Shown here piece after piece: positions 1 through 11,772 of a stretch of 64,000 bases of DNA. The notes under the pieces were generated by a model. The model saw nothing but the letters and a program-made list of their open reading frames with translations. It ran no database searches and was not told the origin of the DNA. The position numbers and the translations under genes are program-made. The first letter of the stretch is position 1. Every line of letters begins with the position of its first letter. The DNA is from Rotaria socialis (taxonomy: Eukaryota; Rotifera; Eurotatoria; Philodinida; Philodinidae): positions 1 to 64,000 of the forward strand of contig CAJNYU010000059.1 of assembly GCA_905331475.1 (NCBI GenBank). The letters run 5' to 3'.

Positions 1-140
1 AATTTCACAGAGGTTTCGTACTGAACCATGTGTACGAAACCATTTTTTCCATTTATCAAGAAGAAGTTCCATACGGAACCTTTTTTCTACGAAACCTAAA
101 AAGGATCTGACCGTGTGCCCGTGCTCAGATCCTTTTTTGG
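1..140. repeat. Cluster of short perfect palindromes
   Basis: Three inverted repeats lie side by side. GGTTTCGTAC (12-21) pairs with GTACGAAACC (32-41). GTTCC (66-70) pairs with GGAAC (75-79). AAAAAGGATCTGA (98-110) pairs with TCAGATCCTTTTT (125-137) across a 14-base loop. The motif TACGAAACC recurs at 88-96. This looks like the end of a repetitive or foldback element cut by the window edge. No coding potential is visible. Confidence 0.55.
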
Positions 141-299
141 TTCGGTGGAAAACCTATTTTTTTTACAGTGTAAGCTTCTCCGTGAATGTTTGTAATACTT
201 AAAACGACGTTATCTGAACATAATTTCAAAAAATGACTCAAATCCGAAGTTTAGCTAAAAAGTTATTGATATACTAATGAATAGAATTGCATCAATCCA

Positions 300-376
300 A
301 GATTGCACTAGTCCAAACTCGGATCTTAGAATAGCCTAGGCCAATCTTGGATTGGCCTAAGTCCGAGATTGGCCTA
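300..376. repeat. Inverted/direct repeats of GATTGGCCTA
   Basis: TAGGCCAATC and GATTGGCCTA form a 23-base palindrome at 337-359 with a 3-base centre, and GATTGGCCTA occurs again at 367-376. Looser copies of the surrounding words (ccaagattg, actcggatc) lie just before. The rest of 141-691 shows nothing recognisable. Confidence 0.5.
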
Positions 377-691
377 TGACATATATGTCGAGAAAACAAA
401 AGAGGAAAAAAACGAGTTCAAGAAAAAAAATAGAAAACGACTGAGAAGGAGTAATGAACTTTAAGATTTATTCGAAGTTCTTATTGTCCCTGTCCCTTTC
501 ATTTTTCATAGCATTAGCTATTTTCTATCCGTAAGAATTATGAACAATCTATGTTTAACTTATCAATTAATGAAAATTCCGAGTAAAGCCAAAGCAGTTA
601 TAGTTAAATACATGACTATGGGTACTCTATTCGTATCTAAAAACGGATTTTTGAAAAAGCAATATCAATTAAACATCGAATTATGCATATG

Positions 692-1765
692 CAGTGGCGT
701 AGCCAGGGGGGGCATTGGGCAATTGCCCAACGGTTAAAAAGTTATTGCCCAATAGATTTTTCAGGCAATAGCAATGGCCCAACACCGAAAAATATTGATA
801 TACATGCATGTTTAAAAACTTAGATGATGTTATTTTAACGCTGATTGTTGTTGAAATGTATTCAAATGATCGAGAAAAGTCAATTGACGATATTTTCCAC
901 CGAAGCAATGATCAAAATAATGACAATTCTATCATATTTTAACCTGAAACAAACTTATGCCCTCACTTAAAGTTGGTGATAAAGATATCAGTGTATATTT
1001 ATGAATCTTGCGAGAGAACATAGAATTCTTTTGAACGCAAACGACAGACGTAGCTTAAACCGAATACTTGAACGGTATAAGTGTGAACAATACTTTCGCA
1101 ATTTGATTAATAAAAATTCCAATTCGCAAAAGAAGATGTTAATGGGTGCCGTTCGAAAATTTCACTTAGGAATTAGTAGTAACAGTAATGGAATCGCATG
1201 TAAAACAATTAAGGGTATAGTCAAATTAAAATCGATTACAAAATGATTAAAAATTGACTAAAAGATGCATGATTTTAATCGTTTTGTAATCGATTTTAAT
1301 CTGATTATACCCTTAATTTTTTTACATGGGATGATAATATATAGTTCAGAGAATGTACAGATAACTAAAAATATTAGCCGTTAAAAATCTTACAAGGTTG
1401 AAAGGACTCGCTAGGAATATAATATAGAGCAGCAGTCATCATTATGTGCTGGGAGATGATAAAGTGAGTTGATGTTCTTTTTGTTCTATTTATGATTAAT
1501 CATGATTTTTACTGTAGAAATAAATACATAGTTATTTAGAAATAAGGAATTAATTTATGAAAAAGAGAACATGAGCAAACACGGTCATTTCTAATAGGTT
1601 AGTGAAAGATTTCCTTGAAACAACATAGATTTGGAGGTAGCAATAAACTTTTGACAACTTCCAGTTGCGGCCCGATCGATTTTCAATTGCCCAATACAGC
1701 CCATGTCTCAAAATAATTTAGCTGGGAAGCGGCACAACGCTCAAAAAATCCTAGCTACGCCACTG
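692..1765. mobile_element. hAT-like DNA transposon remnant (non-autonomous)
   Basis: The two ends are inverted repeats: CAGTGGCGTAGCCAGG at 692-707, and its reverse complement with one change (C to T) ending at 1765 in CTACGCCACTG. Ends of the form CAGTGGCGTAGC are common in animal hAT elements (family knowledge). Both subterminal regions also carry ATTGGGCAATTG. The 1.07-kb interior has no frame I can read as a transposase, so this is a deletion derivative or a decayed copy. The bases on either side (684-691 and 1766-1773) do not show an 8-bp target duplication, so the family assignment rests on the ends only. Confidence 0.6.
1197..1328. repeat. 132-bp near-perfect hairpin (MITE-like) nested in the hAT-like element
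   Basis: The left arm (1197-1252) and right arm (about 1273-1328) are reverse complements over about 56 bases with roughly four mismatches and a ~20-base loop. Both arms run from CATGTAAAA inward through AAGGGTATA and ATCGATTACAAAA. CATG flanks both sides and, being its own reverse complement, could be either the arm tip or a 4-bp target duplication. It interrupts the interior of the larger element and therefore inserted later. Confidence 0.7.
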
Positions 1766-4590
1766 AGTAAGAATGTGACAAATATTTAGTGCGAAATCTG
1801 GAATCTTTAACAGCACGTTATTTGCTAGACCTTTGTCGAATTTACAAAGAGCTGTTCAGTTACGAAGTAATTTGAACGGTCTTATTGTTTGTGCAATGTC
1901 TCAAAATCTATTCAAAACGGATCTCAGTAAACATGAATTCCATTTAAAATAAACTATTATACCAAATAGTATTAGAGTGACTTCATTAAACATTTCAAAT
2001 CACTATGAAAGATTTAAGTTCACTTGAAAAATTCGAAGTTCTCTTCGATGAGATCACTGTTTAACAATTAATTTCTAAAATGACTCAAATTTTAAAAAAA
2101 ATCTTCACTTCTATAAGCTCAGTAATGACAAGTGAATAGAGATATCATACTAAAGTTTGATATTCATCAGTAAAGTAACTGTCATAAAGTGATTGATCGC
2201 TTGCTTTTGCTCTCATCAATCTATTCTTTGCTGCCATGGAAAGCATAATCTATTTCTTTCGATTTATACAAACGTTAATTACAATTTTCTTCTTCATCCC
2301 ACCCGATATAATATAAGAATCATATACATCAATAGAGTGGGATTGCTATTCTCCAATATGTGCAGAAATATTTCATTGAATTTTATCACATTGAGGTAGG
2401 CAATGCTACTGCAGGATTATTCCGTACTAGCAAAAACATTTTCCATCGCAAAATATAAAAGGCATTAAGTATCTCGAGTATCATATAATATAAATGTTAT
2501 TTGACCGCAAAAAAAAGTCAATATACTAATGATTAATTGCTGTTTATTGTAACAGAAAGGTCTATTGTTTCATTTTCGTAATGCTTTAACCAGGCAGCAA
2601 CAACTTTTCTTGATTTTGACATCACTTTCTCAGTCTAAATTTCGTCTAGGCTTTGTATTTAATGACTTCAATTAATATGAAATGCATGGTTTCATGAAAA
2701 CAGATTTTATTATCTAATCGTTTTTTTTATAACATAAAATAAAAGCTGATGGATAATTGTTTGAAGATATGCTTAAAACATCATGTTCCTTGAATTCACA
2801 CGAGAATAAAGAACATTCATCTAACTTACTGCATCTGGTTTCTTTATATATTCTCGATTGTCACAATACGAAACATGTATTACGGATATGTAGCATACAT
2901 AAGAATACAATAGAACTTGAAGAATACCATGACAGCATAATATACAAATTCTTTCCCAGCAAATAGCTTCCTATTGTACTAACATGCATCACAGAAGTAG
3001 TCCTGGAGACATCTAAGTTATTATCAATAGTTTTACAATAGATAATGAAGGCAACAAGAAAGTCATAAAGATAAATAAACTTTGATCCGATCATTTAAAC
3101 AGACAGAGATCATTCTGACAGCGCGATATCACGATTGACAGCATTATTTTTTATTCATTAAGTATTAATTTTAAGTATGTGATTGTTAACCTCGTTTCCT
3201 AGCAGCATATCAAGATCGCAATTTCAAATTGTTCAAGGTCTATTGTCGACGAATGATAATGTAAATCATTTTATCGATTATCACGGTTTTGATCTAGTAT
3301 TGATTGAACCCTATGATCAATAGTCACAGCTGTTTCTATTATTGAGAATAATGAACAATTGTTCGCAAAAGATACAAATGTACTTATGTCATCATCTTTA
3401 GTTAATCTATTGAATCAAAATAGTATTACAATATCAGATGTGTCTGATCACTACTGTTGAAATCTATTGATCACTTCAATATTCAAATAATCTAAACATA
3501 AGAGTACACAACACAAGAAAACTAATGTGATATTCACTATATATGACGTATATTGATATAATTTACTTATGTATATATATAAACAGTGTATTGCTTTTAC
3601 TCTTCATTTGGTACTGATCATTTAATTTTGTATATAGATATATATATATATGTATATATGTGTTCAAACTCTTTCTAAAGATTATCTTAAAACCTCTTAT
3701 CGATGCCTCGATTTTGCAAACGCTCATGTACTGCGATTCGCTTGGAATCAATGCAAACCTTGATGTATATTGAGTTGTGACGTCATTTATGCACGACGAC
3801 CTTTCTTTTTGTCAGAAAAAAAAGAAAAATACATCTCGGTTTTTCCCGATATTCGTCTCATAAAGCATGGCAGCTATATAACTGGCATCGATATTTATCT
3901 ATCCATCAGGCAAATGTGCATCGCTTTGCGGTTGACGAGCGAAAGAAGTATTTCTTTCTTTCTTTCTTTCTGTTGCTTTATGCCAAGTAGGTACGTGTAG
4001 AAATGGATAACTTTCTCTCTCTTTTTTTTCTATATTTCTTACGCTTTAGCGTCCTAGGATAAAACGACAAAAACCTTCTTTTCCTCTTATAACACATCGG
4101 CATGATTATCTTCACTGCTATACTAACAAAGACGACGAGAGCAAGCATAGGAATCCCTGATTTTCTATCATCTCCTCCTTTTTGCTGTATTTTTTTTCTT
4201 TACGCGTGTCGTATTCGTCGCTTATTTGTATCTACTAAAATATCTCTAGATCTGTTAGGGGACAGAGCGGAGCGCGTAGGCAAATGTCTCAAAACAATTA
4301 CGAACACGATGGATTTTGTTTATCATTGTTCTGATAGACTGAGGTATCAGAGAAGAACCGTGATAGAGAGAAAAAGAGGATAAGCAAGAGATCGAGTGGG
4401 GGAGAAAAAAAAAGATATGTTAGCAATGCATAAGTTCTACTATATTTCCTAGAGAGGCTTGCATAGCGGCATCGTCGTCGTCGTCAAACGATTCTATCTG
4501 TAGGGGCGACCCCAAAAAAGAAAATTTTCTACTCTTCGGTGACTAATTTGATCAAAAATTGTTTTTTTTTATTTATTTACTTTTTCAGGG
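1766..4590. other. Intergenic, no gene seen
   Basis: About 2.8 kb of AT-rich DNA upstream of the repeat-protein gene. The open frames here are short, lack codon bias and have no matching splice sites. A CTTT microsatellite lies at 3951-3971. A moderately GC-richer stretch at about 4240-4510, with a CGT run near 4474, may contain the promoter and untranslated leader of the gene at 4624. An acceptor-like TTTTTCAG ends at 4588. Confidence 0.4.
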
Positions 4591-4623
4591 AATACTATAA
4601 GATCAAAAATTAACAAATAATCG

Positions 4624-7074
4624 ATGGCATCGGTGTCCGATGAAATACCTTCTATGAAGAAGAATGAAGTCAAATCATCGCCGGCAGCAAATAAAGCTTC
4701 TGTAGAAAGTGGTAAACTAAAATCGGTTAAAACAAAGTCATCGACAAAAAAGACTGAAGAGAAAATAGAACAAGTAGAAGAAAAACAAAAGCAACCTTCA
4801 ACTTCGGCACCAACAGAGTCTAATAATTCATTATCTACTAAATCTGACGTGGAAGAAGGATCAACTTTTAATCCTTCAAAAGAAATCAAAGAAGAAAATC
4901 ATGACAGCAAAATTCAAGAACCAAAAAGTCATGATAACAAACCACAAGAACAAGAAAATCATGACGTTAAACCTCAAGAACAAGAGAATCATGACGTTAA
5001 ACCACAAGAACAAGAAAATCATGACGTTAAACCTCAAGAACAAGAGAATCATGACGTTAAACCTCAAGAACAAGAGAATCATGACATTAAACCTCAAGAA
5101 CAAGAGAATCATGATAGTAAACCTCAAGAACAAGAAAAACCGGTACAAAAAGCTCGTTCTGTTAATTTTGCTTCAACAGCAGCTGTTGATACGGACGCAC
5201 CTAAATTACGTCCATCAAACTCATTCAATACTAGATCTTCTTATTCACCATCAAAACCATCACGTCAAGCAATTGATTTTATTGACACATTAGTAGAAAG
5301 TTATAGACTTGAAACATCGAATAGTACGTTGCCAATACAAGAAACAAAATATGTACCAAAAACTAGCCGCTCACGTATTAATCCCAATTGGCGTGAACAT
5401 CGCACACGGCGATTAATGAATAGATTAGAAGAATTAAGCTTATGGGATCGTGAAGAAGAATTAAAAGCATCACAAGCTCAAGCATTACGAGAACAAAAAT
5501 GGGAACAAATACTAGATCGCCAACGCAATCATGATTTATGTTTATCACTAATGCGTCAACGGCATGAAAGTGAAATGGAGAGTGCTATTAAATTAGATCC
5601 TGGAGTGACTGGTATTAATGATGAAAATACAAGTGCAACAATAGCAAATGCAGTTAATTTATCAATAGCTCTCAATGGTTTTACTAATGATGTACCACCA
5701 ACACCGCAATCACTTAAACGACGTGTTCGACAAGATGAAGAAAAAACAGTTGAATTTAAAACACCTATTGGTCGTTATCGACAATTTGAAAAAAACATGA
5801 CTAATAAACTTGATAAAATTAATCAAAAATTAAAACCAGATCGTGAAATAATGAATGCATATAATCCAAATAGTATATCACTATCATCAGCAAGTGTACC
5901 ATTATTTAGTGAAACATATTCAGCATTACTTTCTGTACCTGATACATATTCATCAAATAAATACAATCAGTATCATTATGGTGTTGCTTCATATTTACAT
6001 CAGCCATATCATGCATCAAGTCCTGATTTTGAAACACGTCTTCGATCATATTCAAATCGTGATGTACGTGTACCATTGAAAGAGCAAGCCAATGATTATA
6101 GAGATTATGATGATGACAAGGCAGATGAATATAATCGTTCAAATCTCATTGATAATAGTCATTATACTAAATATCGTTCAAATCCGATTGATAATGAATC
6201 TCATAAGAAATATCGTTCAAACTCAACCGATGATGGCTACTATTCAAAACATCGTTCAAATCGTATCGATGAAGATTATGATTCTAAATATCTTTCAAGT
6301 CCTATTGATGAAGAATATACTCTTAAATATCGATCGAATCCAATCGATGAAGATTATAGTCCAAAACATCGATCAAAACTTGTAGATGATGAATATGAGC
6401 CAAAACATCGATCAAAACTTGTAGATGATGAATATGAGCCAAAATATCGATCAAAGCTTGCGGATGATGATTATAATCTTAAATGTCGAACAAAGCTTGC
6501 GGATGATGATTATAACCCTAAATATCGATCAAAACATGTCGATGAAGAATACAATCATAAATATCGATCGACTCCTATTGATGATGATGACGAAGATTAT
6601 TATCCTAAATATCGAACAAAGCCAATTGATGATAATTATTATACAAAATATCGTTCAACATTAGCATCAAAATTAGATTATAGCCCACCAAGACGAACAA
6701 CTAGTTTAGTATCCGCAACTGCTTCAGCATTATATGATCCTTCAACAATACCGACTACGCCACGTGAATATTCTCTAATTCATTCACGTCCACCAGCATC
6801 AAAAAGTATTCATTTGCGAAGTTTGAATGATGATCTTAATGCTATAACACGTTTTTCAACAGAAACAAGTAAGAAAATTTTACAAACTATTGGAGATTCA
6901 ACAAATGATTCATCGATTAAATCTCTTTCATCAACCATAGCACCAAAAAAGTATGCAAGTATTCGTACTCAAGATTCTGACGATGAAAATATTGATTATA
7001 ATTCATCACGTAATTATTCATCAAAAACAACGCACAAGCCTACAGAAATTATATCGCTTTCATCAACACGATAA
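4624..7074 (+). CDS. 816-aa repeat-rich hydrophilic protein, unknown family
   Basis: I do not recognise this protein. It is one uninterrupted frame, unlike its neighbours. A likely acceptor at 4588 suggests one intron in the leader. Residues 1-90 are Lys/Glu/Ser-rich. Residues 91-170 are eight copies of a 10-residue unit (ENHDVKPQEQ). Residues ~250-320 contain a charged helical stretch with a WREHRTRRL motif and many E/Q/R, predicted by eye to be coiled coil. Residues ~504-679 are about 13 copies of a 13-residue unit of the form YRSxPIDDxYxxK. The tail is Ser/Thr-rich. There is no signal peptide or membrane segment. The composition suggests a disordered cytoskeletal, ciliary or stress-related protein, but that is only inference. 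The coding assignment itself is well supported by length and codon use. Confidence 0.8.
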   Translation: MASVSDEIPSMKKNEVKSSPAANKASVESGKLKSVKTKSSTKKTEEKIEQVEEKQKQPSTSAPTESNNSLSTKSDVEEGSTFNPSKEIKEENHDSKIQEPKSHDNKPQEQENHDVKPQEQENHDVKPQEQENHDVKPQEQENHDVKPQEQENHDIKPQEQENHDSKPQEQEKPVQKARSVNFASTAAVDTDAPKLRPSNSFNTRSSYSPSKPSRQAIDFIDTLVESYRLETSNSTLPIQETKYVPKTSRSRINPNWREHRTRRLMNRLEELSLWDREEELKASQAQALREQKWEQILDRQRNHDLCLSLMRQRHESEMESAIKLDPGVTGINDENTSATIANAVNLSIALNGFTNDVPPTPQSLKRRVRQDEEKTVEFKTPIGRYRQFEKNMTNKLDKINQKLKPDREIMNAYNPNSISLSSASVPLFSETYSALLSVPDTYSSNKYNQYHYGVASYLHQPYHASSPDFETRLRSYSNRDVRVPLKEQANDYRDYDDDKADEYNRSNLIDNSHYTKYRSNPIDNESHKKYRSNSTDDGYYSKHRSNRIDEDYDSKYLSSPIDEEYTLKYRSNPIDEDYSPKHRSKLVDDEYEPKHRSKLVDDEYEPKYRSKLADDDYNLKCRTKLADDDYNPKYRSKHVDEEYNHKYRSTPIDDDDEDYYPKYRTKPIDDNYYTKYRSTLASKLDYSPPRRTTSLVSATASALYDPSTIPTTPREYSLIHSRPPASKSIHLRSLNDDLNAITRFSTETSKKILQTIGDSTNDSSIKSLSSTIAPKKYASIRTQDSDDENIDYNSSRNYSSKTTHKPTEIISLSSTR
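4894..5133 (+). repeat. 30-bp coding minisatellite, 8 units
   Basis: Eight tandem 30-bp units encode ENHDVKPQEQ-type decapeptides (residues 91-170 of the 816-aa protein). The inner units are almost identical at DNA level, which points to recent unit turnover. The first two and last two differ more. Confidence 0.9.
6133..6660 (+). repeat. 39-bp coding minisatellite, ~13 units
   Basis: About thirteen tandem 39-bp units encode a 13-residue motif YRSxxxDDxYxxK; one unit is 16 residues long. Units 7 and 8 (HRSKLVDDEYEPK) are nearly identical, while others have drifted at positions 4-6 and 9-12. Confidence 0.85.
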
Positions 7075-7140
7075 ATATAGTTATGAAGAATGATAACAAC
7101 AACTACAAAAAAAAAGACCAGAATACCTTTTCATAATCGA

Positions 7141-7265
7141 ACATTACCTTTTTTTCTTCTTCTACTTCTATTTCTTTTTCTTTTTCTTTTTTTGATTTGT
7201 GACGCACACTCATACACTCATACACACACACACACACACACACACATACATACATACATATATAT
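7141..7265. repeat. Pyrimidine tract and (CA)n/(CATA)n microsatellite
   Basis: A TTTTTC-rich tract (7141-7195) is followed by CACA and CATA runs (about 7204-7265) in the 3' flank of the 816-aa gene. Confidence 0.85.
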
Positions 7266-10200
7266 TTGCATCTATCTTTATACAATATCAAGCACTTAAA
7301 TGACTTTTGGACAACTATTAAACTTGCCAATGACAAATGTGTGCACATGTGAAGAGAAAATGACCTTAGATTAGCGTTCGTCTTCAGAAAGATTTATTAC
7401 GCAAAAAGACATATTGGTATCATGAATCAGACTATTTTTAAGTGGATATTTATTCTAGAAAAGAACAGAAACCTCCAGCGGCTAAGAAAAGCTTTTCCTA
7501 TTGGTAGACAATCGAGCATATTGAGGAAAGAGAATATATATATATGGACTGCAAACCTACGAAAAAGAATCTGCCAACATACTAAGATGTGCAGTGAAAA
7601 TAAACAGGATAAGATTTTCTCTATTGCACAGTAATATGTGTAGCTGTAATTAGGTGCCTGTCAACCATCGTAAGCTATTCAAGTGAAATGGCATCATAAT
7701 AATGATGAAAATAATATATAATCTATTTTTACTCGGTAAGAATTAAGGTATTTTCAATAGAATAATAAAGTATATTACCACGCAATGAATTTCATAGATT
7801 AACTGTAATAATGATAAAACTAGTGCGACATAGCTTTTCATCAGATTTTAATGACAAGTGACTTGTAGAAGCGAGCTTATTGATAAAACAATATATCAGA
7901 AGAGAAACTTCGCAAAAAAATTGATATTTGTTTTATATAAGTAGATAGTGTTCACTCATCAGGAATATTCCCAAGCGTAGTTATTTTTCTGATTATTTCT
8001 AGTTAAAATTTCAATCGCGCGTGTTTTTTGAATGTGTATAAAACTAATGGTAGATAGTTTTCTACGATTATTAGAATCATACTTCTGAGTAATTGTTCTT
8101 AATTAGAAATAGTACTAAAGAGAAAATATTGAAAGTGTGGCGATCATTAATTTTACTTTCAGAATCTACTCAAAAGCATATTTTTACCTATTCAACGGTA
8201 TCTAAAACACCTAAATAATTCAAACTTGGCAATGAAAACCTATCCGAGACTTATTTATCGATGAAATATCATTAAGATACTGTTGTTAGTTATTCGATGT
8301 ATTGTTCCATTTACGTAACGAAATTAGAACCAATCACAGTTATTGTTTTATTTTTTGACAAGTTAAATTATTGAGAACAGGTATGATTTGCATTCATTTA
8401 AGCAGAAGATAAAATAAACATACGTCAAGATGGATCAAGAAATAATCACGTATTTGACAGAATTATGATTGATCAAAAGATGATCGCTAATAGGAAAAAA
8501 ACGAAAATTTGACTTACGAGTTTGAATTTTAGTTTTTGATGTTGGAAACGAAAACATCATGATTCAAATCAATTTATTGTTCTCTTCTATGTGTTAAATT
8601 TATAAGAACATGTTAAGCTATTTTTAAATAATATTAGAATCTTATTTCTCACTTCTAATAAATGAATAAATGATGAGTTGTTGTTGTTTTTTTTCAATTG
8701 TGCTATGGTGTAGTGTTTAGATTATCAATATACATCTAACAGTACGGAAATTTTATATTATAGCTATAAAACAAAAATACAATATTATCAACAATATCAA
8801 CGAAGTATATTTCTAATTTACAGCTAAAAGTTTTCAACACATCGTAAAACATTTCGATGTTGACAAAAATCGAGTGGTATCAAAATATTCACCAGTTCTG
8901 TTTAATGAGAAGCTCGTTTACTAAATTAAAAAACTGATTCGTATATGTATGCGTAATATAAATATTTATTAGTAGTGATAAAATAGAGACCGGTAGCGAT
9001 ATAAATAAGGATTTTAAAAATCTGCTGATAAAACTTTTCAAATCTAACACTGATTGAAATTGAATCCTAATTTATGTCATATCAAATATTTTGTTGCTCA
9101 TTTAAAATACCGAGTCTTTTCTTATCATAATAGGGATCGGATAATTGACTTCTCGGATAAAATCAGCTCTTTTGAAATGAATGTAAACCTATTATTAGTA
9201 CATGCATGATCTACTATCAGTGGAATTTTTGTTGGTATTTGGTTCAATGCGTAATTTGATGCTAATAGTAAAAGAAAGCCAAGAGATTCATGCGTTGAAC
9301 TTTATCATATCAGTACTGATATGAAATATTTATCGGTACTAACCCATACATAGAGACATTTTGTTACTGTCATCAAAAAAGAAAAATGATCTGTAATTAT
9401 TCATGTTAATGATGATCAACAGATTTTATTTGTTATGCAAGAGATTCAGCTGCTAAATTGTATTGACACATTTGTCGATTATCTATCAAAATATAAATAA
9501 TCGTCGAATCATTGAAAAAAAAACGGAAACAAGTCATTCTCTCATTTGAATCTATTATTGAAATAATCAAACCAGACATTGTATTGTTTGTAACAAATAT
9601 GACAGCTGTTAGAATTGCATTTATAGATTATAATATCAATCTTGACGGTTTATTTCTTCATAAACAATTCTTTGAAGAGATAATTCTTGACATGTGCAAT
9701 ACAATGACAAAGAAATGAAAACTTCTTTCAAGTATCTATCACATGAAACTTCCTCATCCAAATATTAGTTTGAATTTGATCAAAAAGATGCATTTAATTT
9801 CTTTATCTACCAATGAAACATTTATGAGTTAACTATTGAAAACGTTTTTGAGAATATATTGCATGAGAATTTTCGTATTAATAGGATTCCTTATAAAACA
9901 AAAATCTTCAATCAACACAAGATCAACAAACATAATCCTTTGTAACGAATAGAAAATGTTGAGTTCGAAAATACGAAGAAAAAAAAGTTGATCTTTTTTC
10001 TTTTAGTAAAGAAACTTGATTCTCATTCTTTGACAGTCTTTGCAATTATTCTCACTTAATAGAATTTGTGTTCTAAATAGCAATCAATTAATCATTGTGT
10101 TTAACGTCATTATTTATATGTAGTAACAGTAAATATAATAACAACTAGAGTAAAATATGATGCGCTACAATTCCTCGCTATCATTTTCGTATTCATGCAT

Positions 10201-10854
10201 TAGAATCTAACAGCAATGTATAATAATGTCAGTATTAACATTCCTGTTTCTAAGAAAGTACTTGAATACACTTCTAGATTTTATAAGTGCATTCGAAATT
10301 TAGCAAATTTTTTTCCCATTCTAGTCATCGAAGTCAGAGCAAACATCTCAGTTAAATTGATTGCAGTGTACGAAGAATAATCATTCTTATCTTTTCTTTC
10401 ACCATTTTATTCTATATTTTACGTTAACATCGTTTTTTGTTGTTTTAATTAGTTTAATAAGGCCTGATTCACTGACAAAAAATAGTAAAGAAATATATCA
10501 TACGCATAAAACGTACTCAGAGTGCAAAAATATGACATTTTTTTCTTCTCGTTGATAGTTAGAGATCATACAAAGAAATTCTAAAAAGTTTTTAAAGAAA
10601 TTAACAATAGAAATATCAAATTTATGTAGTAATTAAAAAAATAGTAGCATATTTTGATTGATGCATGGTGCAATAAGTTTACTCATTTCAATCTTGTTAA
10701 GCGTGAAATGGATACACGCTACTTATTACATATATACTATGTATGTTATTCCATTTTAGTCCATTCTTTACTTACGTCGTATTTTCTTCACGGGGAAAAT
10801 CTTTTGTATTCTTTATCTTATTGTTTAGCTATCATTTAGCGACATAACGTTTAA
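7266..10854. other. Intergenic, no gene seen
   Basis: About 3.6 kb of AT-rich DNA. The open frames at 9512-9718, 10361-10555 and 10654-10839 have no codon bias, domain or splice support. No RNA gene or transposon end was seen. Confidence 0.4.
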
Positions 10855-11772
10855 ATGACATCAGAAATTTCTATTATATCAAAACTTATCCATAAGCAGC
10901 ATCGATCATTACTTGAATGCTCTACTACGAACGATAAACTACTTCAATGTTTATTAAGTCCCATAATAGAGAATTCAACTGACATGCTTCTTGCAATACC
11001 TATTCCAATACATAAAATATGTCTAGATGCATCAGGAAAAAAAAATGTTTTTACAACTGATAATCTAACAATCGATGAACTAAATCTTATGCTTAATCAA
11101 TATATGAAAAATCTTTGTAATATACAAAATTATCTTAATAAGTTAGATGAACATTTTAAAGATCTATCTAAGATTATCGAATATCTACGAAATAATAAAA
11201 GTTTCACTAATACTGTTGAACTTATTGAAACACGTCTTTTACAAATGTATGTTAAACGAAATCAAATCAATGATTTACTAAATCAATTTTCTATTAAACA
11301 TCTCATGGAAAAAGTACGTTCTTCAAAAAAATAACTACATCCATGTAAAACGTTTTTTTGCTTTTAGATTTCACCGTTAATTCTCAAATCAAAATCAGTT
11401 ATTAATTATAATGAATTATTAATTTCGACACAATTAAGTATCAATCAAAAAACCACATTAATTGATCATCTTAAAAATGAATATCGATATACAAAATATC
11501 ATTTAAATGAATATTCATTAAAACTAAAAGATCGACGTGAATCACTTATGAAATTAACAAAACAAATTCAACAATTTTTAATTCAACAAAGTAGAGCAGC
11601 CAAAGAAGCAAATTTCATATCAATAAATAATCAACATGATCGACAGCATATTGAATTAACAAATTTATCAAATGAATATGAACAATTGCAGAATGAAAAT
11701 TATTTATTAGCATTGAAAGCTAAAGAAAACCTTGAAAGATTTTCTATGATGATGCAATCAAATCATGGTTAG
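10855..11772 (+). CDS. 287-aa coiled-coil protein, two exons
   Basis: Exon 1 is 10855-11313 and exon 2 is 11368-11772. The 54-bp intron is GTACGT...TTTTAG, phase 0, and the join stays open to TAG. The start ATG is preceded immediately by an in-frame TAA, which fixes it unless a leader exon exists. The protein is Leu/Ile/Lys/Glu/Asn-rich with long helical heptad-like stretches (about residues 80-150 and 165-285) and no signal peptide, membrane span or Cys motif. I cannot assign a family. Small coiled-coil proteins of this kind are often centrosomal, ciliary or kinetochore parts, but nothing here decides that. It converges on IQSEC, with 548 bp between the two stops. Confidence 0.75.

Noticed and set aside
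1001-1246. 81-codon frame inside the hAT-like element as a transposase piece
   Set aside because: It runs into the later-inserted hairpin arm and shows no transposase motif.
4876-5293. Long open frames in other registers over the 30-bp repeat, including a hydrophobic minus-strand frame
   Set aside because: They are produced by the tandem repeat itself (30 is divisible by 3, so any stop-free unit stays open) and have no independent support.
5855-6664. Several His/Ile/Met-rich frames overlapping the 816-aa gene
   Set aside because: Shadow frames of AT-rich coding repeats; composition is unlike any neighbouring gene.
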